Source of the DNA: Nilaparvata lugens
Lineage: Eukaryota > Arthropoda > Insecta > Hemiptera > Delphacidae
Direction: 5' to 3'
DNA: 64,000 nt
Assembly: GCF_014356525.2 (NCBI RefSeq)
Contig: NC_052505.1
Span: forward strand, 49,851,994 to 49,915,993
Below, piece after piece: positions 13,001 to 22,985 of this stretch (its first letter is position 1; each line of letters begins with the position of its first letter). The notes below the pieces were generated by a model, which was not told where the DNA came from, searched no databases, and saw nothing but the letters and a program-made list of their open reading frames with translations. A program made the translations under genes and the position numbers.

Positions 13001-14196
13001 TGGAAGTGTTTCCCGGAGAACTGAAAGCCCGACTCAGTTGGACAGCACCTGACATGGGAGGAGCATCAGTGGCGAGGTACGAGCTCAAATACGCCACCAG
13101 CATCGGAGAAATTCTCGACAACTTCGACACAGCCACAACGTGGTCACATGGAGCGCCGTTCCCGCTGGCGCCTGGCTCGGAGACAACGTTCACTCTAGAA
13201 CTCACCAAGAATCCCTCGCTGCTCGATCAAACATTGTACATTGCTGTGAGGGGTTTCAAGGATTTGTCGACAGATTCGGCGCCAGGTCCCATCTCCAATT
13301 GGGTTCGTCTACTCATCCCATCGCCACCTCCTCCTCCCCCACCGCCCTCTTCAACCTACCCCTACTCTCAGACCGATCTTCCATGGCCACCCCAAGACGA
13401 GAGCGTCATTCCTAAGATCGCCGAAAAATTAGAATTCAATTTGGATTTGATACTGCCTCTCATTATCGGTGTTTTTGTACTAGCAATCTGCCTAGCGATA
13501 TATTGTTACTTCTGCGTGATTAGGCGGCGGAAGCCTGAGAAAACACAGCCAGGAAGCAGCAAACACCCAGAGAAACCATTGAATGTGTCAATTGTGCCGA
13601 CAACTCAAAACAGCAACGGCAACTTGTCGATATCGTCGCCGATTTTGAACTCGTCTTCCCGTCAGGAGATCACCACCAACACTGTGCCACAGTTCGAGCC
13701 ATGTTTGATCGATGAGGAGCCGAAGAAGAGGTTCAGTGTGGCTCAATACAATGACGGCCAGATGACGTTGCCGAGGGAGAACACTGCAACGAACCTGAGT
13801 ATAATCAGTGGCAACCCGAACCCGCAGAATGGCACCCTGGTGAGAGGGCGCACCCTGAGTCCGTACCAGTCGTGGACGGCGTCTCAGCTGCTGCACGAAC
13901 ACGAGCGACGACACAGTCCGTACGGCCAGGTGGGTGACGAGTACATGCACCCTCACGACCAGTATGCCCCCCCAGTGCCACCCCTGCCCGCCTACAGCCA
14001 ACAGCAGTCGCCCCAGCAACAGCAGCCGCCCCCGGAGGCGGTCTACGGCAGCCACCAGCAGACTGTGCCGCCTCCAGGACCCTTCATCAACGGCTACCAT
14101 CGCAACAACATGCTGCTCTTCAACCCCAGCCTACAGGGCTCGCTCAGTTCGGTGAGCAGCGGCGATCGCAAGAAGCGCAACGTCACTATGGTCTAA
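2296..14196 (+). CDS. Calcium-activated chloride channel regulator (CLCA) family protein, 5' end missing
   Basis: Twelve exons: 2296-2578, 3313-3469, 3863-4075, 5323-5406, 5825-5942, 7124-7357, 8561-8896, 9870-10097, 10782-10937, 11379-11499, 11976-12140 and 12854-14196 (TAA). They total 3438 nt (1145 residues plus stop), all introns are GT-AG and phase is consistent throughout. Domain order is that of CLCA: protease-like N-terminal domain, VWA domain (window residues about 265-460), beta-sandwich domain with a GDGIYSRYF motif, a fibronectin-III-like part (about 740-850), a proline run, one transmembrane helix (about 895-921) followed by RRRK, and a cytoplasmic tail of about 220 residues. Known CLCA proteins are secreted or type I membrane proteins that modulate calcium-activated chloride currents and self-cleave. 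Here the protease HEXXH reads REWAK and the VWA DxSxS reads EDTKD, so cleavage and metal-dependent adhesion are unlikely. The protein ends T-M-V, a possible PDZ ligand. The signal peptide is outside the window. Confidence 0.93.
5323..8896 (+). CDS. CLCA exons 4-7 of the window: linker and VWA domain
   Basis: Exon 4 (5323-5406) is a basic linker. Exon 5 (5825-5942) carries the first VWA strand, RYVVVIEDTKDML, where vertebrate CLCA has LVLDKSGSM. Exons 6 (7124-7357) and 7 (8561-8896) carry the rest, including the GDS...CGLNEAF helix and a VIIVVAPGTLDF strand where a TDGED motif would be expected. All three metal-contact motifs of the MIDAS are therefore altered. For exon 5, the acceptor at 5824 keeps the frame, whereas the alternative AG at 5832 does not. 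Confidence 0.88.
8291..8374. repeat. 42-bp tandem duplication in a CLCA intron
   Basis: Two copies of a 42-bp unit starting TTTATCCAGATTCTTATTAA occur at 8291-8332 and 8333-8374. They differ at only a few positions. The pair lies in the intron before the exon at 8561. Confidence 0.8.
9582..9790. repeat. Diverged direct repeat in a CLCA intron
   Basis: A block containing ATTACTT..TTGA.ATATGAGCGCCTAAAGTTTAATTTCTGGGAC appears near 9582-9632 and again, diverged (ATAAGTGCCTAAAGTTCAATTTTTGGGAC), near 9725-9772. The period is about 140 bp. It sits 80 bp before the exon at 9870. Confidence 0.6.
9870..12140 (+). CDS. CLCA exons 8-11 of the window: post-VWA beta domain
   Basis: Exons 9870-10097, 10782-10937, 11379-11499 and 11976-12140 encode the beta-sandwich region that follows VWA in CLCA proteins. 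Recognisable blocks are a GSWTYTIERF strand (GLWTYSL-like in vertebrate CLCA), PLVLYTEVKRGDYPVLSA and the very conserved DGIYSRYF followed by a GVYTFEVTVTDNGN strand. Phases at the junctions are 0, 0, 1 and 1, all compatible with neighbouring exons. Confidence 0.88.
12854..14196 (+). CDS. CLCA terminal exon: FN3-like segment, membrane anchor, cytoplasmic tail
   Basis: This exon completes a codon begun at 12140 and ends at TAA 14194-14196. It contains a paired cysteine start (APNCCGSYVP), a fibronectin-III-like segment with LSWTAP and RYELKYA, a run of eight prolines near 13325-13350, a hydrophobic helix encoded at about 13441-13521, an RRRKPEK stop-transfer cluster and a low-complexity tail rich in Ser, Pro and Gln. 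The last residues are NVTMV with Thr at position -2 and Val at 0, the form of a class I PDZ ligand; that role is inferred. Confidence 0.92.
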
Positions 14197-16210
14197 AACT
14201 CACACTGCAACATTTTCACACACTCAATTTCCCATGTAAAAATATTTGAAATCTCCATCAACTCGACTGATGTAGTCGGGCATAAACACCACCATACATT
14301 CTACTGAATCGTGGTCGGCTAAACCCTAATACTGTGTTACCTTTTATAGTATTATGACGAATCCAATATTGTTGAAGTCCACTTAAACGCTAGTTGCTAG
14401 TTTTTATCTACGCACTTCAGCCTATACCAAACTGGTACTATGCAATATTAGTACCTATGAGTAAACTAGTAATCATTTACTAATGGAACAAATGATGTGC
14501 TATTAGTTATTTCTGAACATTTCAAATTCCCAACATGTAGACTAATAAGGATCTGAATGTTTTGCAAAATTGATTGCTCAATTATTTTTACATGCGGAAT
14601 AAAATGATTCGAGAAGACTGATTCCAGAATAAAGTGGACTTTTGTTATTCTGTACATCACAGACTAGAAGACAATCGACGTCAATTGTCCAGATGTGTAT
14701 GTGTGTGTGCAAACCTGTTTCGTCGTGTAGTGTGTGCAGCGGTATCTAGTCAACAAAAAAACTCTTAATTCTACTTTGAAAGGAAATAGTGAGTTGAACT
14801 CTTTTCATAAACAAATTTAGGACTGAAATTAGAAAAAAAACAATTGTAGAGAACGTTATCAAATTGACCTGGATGATTTTCATTGTTTTTCCTTTAAACA
14901 AATAATAAGACGGTTCTTCCAGCTGTAGCTGTTAATCTATACAAAGAGAATTATAGAATTTCAATTATTACAATGTTGTTGAAAAATTGTTCTTGATAAT
15001 ATATGTGAACATAATTCCAATTGGTTATTTAGCCATTATCTATGATAAATTATCAAATTCATTCATTTCAAGAAATCATGCATCATGATAATTTTCAATG
15101 AAAGAATTAATGGATTCGTTGATTTTCATTAATACCGTATTGATCTTAACTATTCAAATTGATTCTCGGGATATTAGTTTTAATTTCTAAACATAAAATT
15201 GTAAGAAGCAGACTTGGAGTTGTGATTACAACTAATTTTTTTCATATTCCATCCAAGGAATGAATGTTCAAGTAGCTTTTGATTAGCCATACGTTTTACA
15301 ATTCAATATTCTCTAGTGTAGTACGATTACATAATTTAAGTTGATTGAATCATTCATGATCTCATATATAACCGTTTAACTCAAAGCCAAAAATGAATCC
15401 TCACTTTTCAATTATTGTAATTTTAATAGCAAATGTGAATTATGATTTGTAACATAACGTTTAATATGATGAGCCATATTGTATCGAATAAGATTGAAGA
15501 AATGTATATTGTAAATTATGAAATTGTTATATTTTTGTAAACTCCTTTGTAAATAATATGATTATTATTGTTAAAATAATGTAATATATAATTATAGAAT
15601 TTAATGTTAGCTATAATACTTGATTGGTGATGCAAGCCAGGAAATGTGATCACATTTTAATCTACTATTTCTTAAATATACGAGAATTATGTCAACTCAA
15701 CTATCTACTTTGACATAAACTCCAGAATATAATGTCAGAGACAATATTTTTGTCTTTGATATTAATTTTTCTATTTTCTCAACTGATGTATACGATACAG
15801 AATATCATGCACAATGTTATTTTAAAATGAAATATTGGAATTTGAAATTCTTTCCTACTTGACTTCTTTTTGTCAATATTTCCGTAAACATGTTTTCTTG
15901 AAGGAACCCTCTATCTATTCTCTTGGAAATAGTTGATACTGTTAATCTTAAGAATGGATGTTTACTAAGCTCTTTGAATATATAGTTGTGATAAAGTGAT
16001 ATGAGATGAAAGTATGATCGATTTATTCAGTAAATTTATTCTCAAAAAAGTTACTCAAGTTTTGTTCTACTGTGAAAAGTTATTTGTCGAGTCAAACGAT
16101 GTGTATTATAATTATTGTAATTTTTGTAAATATTTTTGTAATTGTCTTCTTTTACATTCGTGATGATGTAAATTTAGCATCAATAAAATAATAAATTAAT
16201 GATTTTTCAG
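14197..16210 (+). other. Probable long 3' UTR of the CLCA gene
   Basis: No open frame of note. Candidate polyadenylation signals occur early (AATAAA near 14597 and 14628) and late (16182-16187, in CAATAAAATAATAAAT after a T-rich, TTTTTGTAA-rich stretch). The late one would give a 2-kb 3' UTR. A GT-rich run lies at 14694-14745. Confidence 0.5.
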
Positions 16211-16401
16211 TGTTTGATTTTCTAGAAGTTAGCATACCGAACAAACTTTCAATTTACCAATTTGATAAATTAATGGTAGGAGAATAATATTATTATACTG
16301 CTAACAATCATTTTTCAAATTCCAAAATTTGAATGAATGATTCTTCCAGTGCTTGTAATTGTTCATTTTCAAGCGAATCTTTGACAGAATTAATAGCTGT
16401 T

Positions 16402-17724
16402 CAGTGGCGTAACGTACACCTCCGCTGCTGCCCCCGCGGCGCGGGGGGGCCCGGGCTAGGGCCCGGATAATACGTAGGCTAATATAGGTATTCTGAAAAA
16501 ATAAAATTACCCAATCTAGGGGGCCCGGGTTAGGGCCCGAAATGATAATTATATATTGTATACTTTAGAAAGAATAATTAAATGATCATGGAAGTAACTT
16601 TTGATAAAAAAGCAGAAGTTTTATTGTGGAAAATGACAGGTCTCATTCATTGTGTAAGAAGAAATATGCAATAGAACAATGTTATCAGTCTCGTTATGAA
16701 TTAATATCAAGAGAATACAAGTAGAAAATAATGAATAAGGCAAGAAAGAAAAACAATCATTGTTCAAATGTGTATTCAAAATTCACATGAGAATTACAAA
16801 AACTACAAACACATTTGGCAAAAAACACGGAGGATCGTTTGAAATGGTGAAAATCAGTGGAAAACTCAAGGAAAATCCGGTGAAAAACTCATCAATAGTG
16901 GGTAGGTTTTTGATTTTGTATACAAATTTTCAAAAAAGTGCAGCATTTTTTGAGTTTCTATTTATTGTGATGATGTATCCTGTGATTCATAGAGTATAAA
17001 TTGAACCTTCAAAATTTTCAAATTATTCCTGGACCGAAAATCAAGTGACGAAGCAGTGTGTGATTACATAACCTTTACTTTTGGACAACATTAATATTTT
17101 ATCAAATTTTTTGGAGAGAAATAATACAGGCTCAGCCTAGTTTTTCCTCCAATGTCATAATTGTATTATGATTATAGTGTTTTATACAATAAATGAATAA
17201 ATAAATCTACTCGTAATAATAATTATAATCATGACAGAGATTCAATAATTATTGTGTGTTGGTAGTGAGCTTATTGAGAAATTAGGAATGTTGTTTGTTT
17301 ACAAATCATTAAAATTTATACATCTGGTGAGACAATCCAGACTGAGACTATTCAAACCACTTACTTAAAGATAAGATTCACTTCTTTTTTCTCTGATTCA
17401 AACAAAGGTTGTCAGAATGGTTCTAAAGTAGATCGTTATCTTTATTTACTATCTTTAAGTAAGCATTGGAGGAAAGAAATTATTTTCCCATTGAATTCCT
17501 GAACATATATACCCTATAACATAATAACCCTATAATGAGCCGTTCTCGGACTTTTCACCCACCCTGTAGTCTATGTAATTCACTCATGAAAGATGTACTT
17601 TCACATTAGAGTTTGATGCTTGGGATTAAGGGAGAAGGGGTCTGGAGAAAGGTGGTACGATTTTAGAAGAGGGGCCCGGAATTTTTTTTGCGGAGGGGCC
17701 CAGTTAGAAAACGTTACGCCACTG
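16402..17724. mobile_element. hAT-like non-autonomous DNA transposon
   Basis: The element begins CAGTGGCGTAACGT (16402-16415) and ends with its exact inverted copy (17711-17724), giving 14-bp perfect terminal inverted repeats. Flanks are TAGCTGTT (16394-16401) and TAGCTGAT (17725-17732), an 8-bp target duplication with one mismatch, the size made by hAT transposases. Both subterminal regions are strongly GC-rich, with GGGGGCCCGGG-type tracts. I see no transposase; the 16760-16999 open frame resembles nothing known. It lies just past the CLCA 3' end, between the convergent CLCA and COX18 genes. Confidence 0.82.
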
Positions 17725-19250
17725 TAGCTGATCATAAAAACTGAACAGAAATAGCATTTTGTTGGCTATTGAATAATTTCTGAATCTACTGATTCTTTCC
17801 ATTATCAACTCATGAATTTAAACGAATTAAAAGTTCACTTTTGTGATCGGGGGAAAAATATCGTCGAATTTGAATAAATGGAAATTTGTAGGAATGTTTG
17901 GCAAATAAAGTATTTTCTGAAAATAATAAGTGTGTTCCGTTTTTCTGTGCATCTAAAACTAACTCAAACAGAATAAATTAAATCTGGATGCATGTTTTAT
18001 CATTGTTTGCTATTTCAATCTATTAAAAGTAGAGATGCCATGATGCAAAGGACACAAAGACTTTTACAAAATGTTAATGATGTTTGATTCAGCAAAAAAC
18101 AGTGAAAAGTGCACTATATTGAGATTCACTTCAAACTATCAGATTAGGTAATTGGATTGAATTGGGAGCGTTGATATTATTTATAAGGAATTGACGAAGC
18201 TCTAAGTGAACATCACAATAGGTGTGCACAACAAGGCTTGCTGTGTGATAAATTTCAACTTATAGTTTAGGCAGGTCATTTATCAATTACAGACTATACA
18301 GTTAAGGTTTCGTAAGAATTGACCGATATAAAAATAATAATTCAGAGGTCAAGTTGATGAATCCGTTTAATGGTTTCACTATTATTCACATTCAATAACA
18401 AATTATTATCGTACAGAACTACGATGAAAAGTTTGCAACAAACATAATAACAGACGAATACAGTAAAAGAATCTAGAAAAAACGTTTAGCAGATTAGCAT
18501 AAAAAATTTCTTACTCAAGCAGACTAGTATAAGGTTTTTATTTGGAAATTCGAGTAACTTTTGATGTTGAAATTACTATAAGGCTGATCGCTACCTGAAT
18601 GAGTCCAAGTATTTGACAATATACAGGCTGTTTCCGAACTCCCTACTTATATTCTGGGGAGTTCCTGAGTAAGGAGCATACCTCAATATAATCTACAAAC
18701 TGTCCGAAAGTCTTTAGTTACTCACACAGCCGCTAATTTATTTTTTCTGAATGATGTCTGAACATGCGGAAGTGTAGTAGCGCTTTACTGTAACTCACTC
18801 TGCAGAGTAAAACTCTCAACTCGCTTTGTCGTCCTTTGGTTGCGTCCAAAAAATCCAGATTAAAATTATGTATTTTTCAAAAAAATCATAAAATAATTCA
18901 GGCTTACAAGATTATCACAAACTTTAACCTACAAATACTCGTCGAATTTTTGTCATAAATACATTGATGCAATTCTCAAGTACCGAAGAATCTACTGAAG
19001 AATACTACAGAAACGAAGTGCAACTAAATGGCGAAGAAAAGCTGAGATTGTTTCTTCAAATTTTGTATTGATCTTTATTACAGAAATATACTACTTAAGG
19101 CTTGGTTTGAAATAGATTTTTTCTTGAATCACACACAGCAGTAGTTTTAAAAATAATCTAGGTATAAACCAACATTTTCCAACTCTCTGGAGATGTCTTT
19201 ATTTTCACTCAACACTATATAAATCTGAACTTTACTCGTAGAAGATATAC
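17725..19250. other. Intergenic region between convergent CLCA and COX18
   Basis: AT-rich and without a gene. The COX18 3' UTR probably occupies about 19180-19250. No other structure was recognised. Confidence 0.6.
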
Positions 19251-22200
19251 CTATAATTTGCCAATCTTGAGCCTCTGTAAACGCAGTTGCAATTGATCAA
19301 AAGCATGCCTATAGGGATTGCTAAGAGCTGTACTTGTTTTAGGAATTCCCGCCAACGATTTTATTCTCGGAGACATCAGTGCAATATTTTGACCTAGTCC
19401 AACTGCAGTAGAACACAGCCAGTAGAAACTCAAACACTAGAAAGAAAAGCGAGTACAATATTGTATTATTTACTTTTAATTGCAGTGCCTTATTCACTAA
19501 TAATCGAACAAACATAGGATATCAATAAAGTTAGGAATAACTTTTGGCCGGTCTTAATAACAATGACCAAAATATACACAATTTAACCAAATTAGAATTT
19601 AGTTTACGGTTAAATTGATTTAGTGTGAATATCCAACTTCATTTTAGAAGGCCATTCACTGTATGGCTCAGCGAAGATTCCTGGGGTGATGTATTCCAAG
19701 ATTAGGCCTATTGATATTTTTCAGAATCAAACGGCTCCATTACATTTACGGCTCCATTATATTTTTCATCAAATATTATAAAACATCTATGACCATTCGA
19801 TATTTGATGAAATATATTATGACCGTTTAATGGGGCACTGAGCCGATAGATAAATTAAAATTGAACCAATTAGATAATTATTGGCTCAAGGGGCAGATCC
19901 TCTTATTTGCTCTATTAAGCTGATAGATTTGTTCATCTTCTCAGTAAGATTTAACACTGAGAAGCAAGTGGTACACCCACATCAATAAGCTATATCTTAG
20001 GATCTGATGAAGCTTGATTATTTATTTATCATTTTCAAAATATATTTTTATGTGAGAAAAGCTCAATCACTGTGACACGTCAATGTAATTAAACTCAATC
20101 TCACGTTTCCCAGCTATAATGTCACATTAATCACGAATTTTGGGAACAATTCCCATAAAATGCAATTGATTTTTCAAAATTAAATGAACGAAAAATTCAA
20201 TATACTTACGCTAGGAACTAACGCTGATAACGGAAACGTCAGTAATGCGAAACAACGGAAAAATATAGTTGTATATTTCTGAAAACGTGTTGGCTCTTTC
20301 GTTTGATTAAGTACATGTAACTGTAACAAAGAATATCAATTGATTCAATCACAACTCTAAAGCAGCTTATAGACGAGGAAAATAGTGACGGAAGGTTACT
20401 GGCAGCCAGTGCTTTTCATTATGTCACTTTCCATCGATTTCCATTCAGACTTGAGACTGTGTCTTATCAACTAAGCTACCTAAATTCGGGAGAAAAATAG
20501 TACAGAGTTTGTCTTATTATTAATTTATCTTCCAATGTTATTTACATTTTTTCATTAGTTTCATTTGTACAAAAACAATAAATAATCAACGAAGAGAATG
20601 AAGACTGATGTTTGATAAATTAGATAGTTTGATTTTATAAATTAGTAGGAAAAGACGTAATGAAAACACAGGATAACTGCAACTTTCCGTTTTTAAATTC
20701 TTCGTCTTTCAAGTGGAAACACATTTATCTATCTGTCTATCTTAGAGCTATAATTCATATCATGAGGACAAATGAAACGACGGGTTATTGTTGTGATTAC
20801 AGTTAAAATAGTATAGAAAAAAACGTTGATAAACCAAATAAGCTACCTTAAGCAACCCTTAAAGAGGCTGCTTGAAAAGGTACAATTTAAACAAAGCATG
20901 TAAATTCAAATATAAATATACATATCAGTGAATGAAATTTTTCCAATCAATACATGAAAGTTTTTTGTCAATATCATCATATTGGATAAGAGGTAACTAA
21001 CTGCTCAGTTTAAAATAATATATTAATTAATGAATTTAATGAATTTGAAGTTGTATTGATGAAAAAATAAAATGTTGATTATAAGGAAAGCCTTGTAGAG
21101 AATCGATGTTACAATCGATGTCTTCTATTGTGCTTGTTTGGATTGAAGTTACAATCACATTTATGTACAGAGGGAAGAGCACGTAGGCTACTGTATCAGG
21201 ACCTGTCTCAGCAATATTGAATAAGTACTAATATACAATGAATATTCTAAAATATACTCACTTCAACAATGCTAAGGCTGCACAAGGTGATCAGAGTAGG
21301 TACAATAAGAGTAGAGTCCGGTAAAGTAAGATTTGAAATCCACAAAAGACCTTCATTTTCCAATTGATTAAAGGTGGTAACAGCAGCTGTTGAATTGGAG
21401 AAAATTTAAATTTACTACGTACTGTAAAACTACACATAGTAGGAGAAACAAAAGCTAATTAGAAGTTATAGGAGCTTATACTTATTCTTCTTTGCAGTAA
21501 GTTTCTGTGAGTAGTTATTTTTTAGATCAGATATTTGGGTTAATCCATTATTGATCTTGGAATTGGTGCTGCCAAGCCCAATTGATTACCCCCGTCCTTA
21601 ATATCCCAATACCCACCCATGAATTACATTTACTTAGATTAGATACCTTCTGAAAAAAATAAAAAAGACAGACAGTCGTCAAGTTTAAGCATTTCTGAAC
21701 TTTCCTTTGAGGCCCTTCCCTCTCCAAGGTTTGCTTTTGAACACCCAAGAATTTAAATGACGGAGTCTGGTCTGTGTTCACCCCTCCATGATATCGTTGA
21801 TACATAATAATTATACATAATATAAAGATGATTCATAATTATCACATGAAGTAATGACAATACACTGACCATTGTCATGAAAAGGCCGCATGGTAACTAA
21901 GTTTCGAATGGACATGGATAAGAACAACCATCCTGGTAATTGAAAAATAATTACAATAGCTCCTTTGGCAGGATGACAGTTTTCTCTTTCGATGAGTTTC
22001 CTCCATTCTTGGCGCATCTGGAAAAAATGTAATTTGATTATTTATTATCTGAAATTGTAGTCATTTATTTATCTATTTAATTTATTACCGTACACAAAAG
22101 CATATATCAGAAGAGGAAAACTAAGGATAATTTGTACTATTTCTCTCCTAGATTCAGTTGACATTAAAAAATTCAAAAATGTGGTTATGATATCACTTTT

Positions 22201-22985
22201 CTAGAATTTAGTCCTTTTTCACTCAAATACAACATCATTGACAAGATCTTCAAAATTGAAAAGTTTAGTTTTAGCTAGTCTAAGTTACTGCTCACAATAA
22301 TGCTTAATAGCATACGACTATTCTTTAGAATTCTTTTCAATTATTGAAAGATATGATTTTCAAATCACATACATCAGTCTGGAAGCCAGGACAGCTTTTC
22401 CTCGCATTTTAATCAATTTCTGAATGTAAATTAAACAACTAGGCCTATACTTTCCTGTTCACTAGGGAAAAACTACGAATGAAGTAATGAATGATGATGA
22501 AGTTTCTAGCTCTATTATTATATTTGGGCCATGCAAATTTGTTTACTCTAAAAAAATACTAATCAGTTATTTACTTCCTGGAATAACAATACGATCGAGC
22601 CTGAATGCTACGGAAATCTTCTTTATAATACTGATAAATTCAAGTGATGCAAGAAGTATGTACTACTACAAAAATAAATCAATAATATCATAATTCAGTC
22701 AACTCAATTACTTAAAATGGACTATCATAAACAAACAAGGATTTACAAACTAAAAACAAAAAAAAAATGAAGAAAGTTGTCCTAAATGAGCGTAAGTTGA
22801 ATCAAACTCTCAAATATCATAGTTTTTAATCATTTTACCTATCTTACCTTCACTGAGTAAACCCTCATAGCTTTCTTTTTCGACCAGTTTGATCTTAAAC
22901 CAAAATGATCAATCTCATTTTTCAACTGCACGGATATTTCCATCAATTCCGGCTTAAGATTTTCCACCTTCGCTGTAATGTAGTG
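19251..22985 (-). CDS. COX18 exons 2-6: loop and transmembrane segments 2-5
   Basis: Exons 22985-22848 (46 codons), 22017-21870, 21386-21262, 20320-20210 and 19436-19251 encode the conserved core. Phases are 0, 0, 1, 0 and 0, and each junction reproduces the family alignment (SVK-MRQEW, DN-AAVTTF, IVE-LHVLNQ, LVPS-CLSFYWL). The protein ends LKIGKL. The introns here are short (about 0.5-0.9 kb) compared with intron 1. A minus-strand AATAAA at 19203-19198, about 50 bp after the stop, is a plausible polyadenylation signal. Confidence 0.93.

Noticed and set aside
13588..14100. 170-codon minus-strand open frame
   Set aside because: It is the shadow of the GC-rich CLCA last exon, whose plus-strand frame matches the family.
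16760..16999. 79-codon frame inside the hAT-like element
   Set aside because: Lys/Asn-rich, with none of the hAT transposase motifs.
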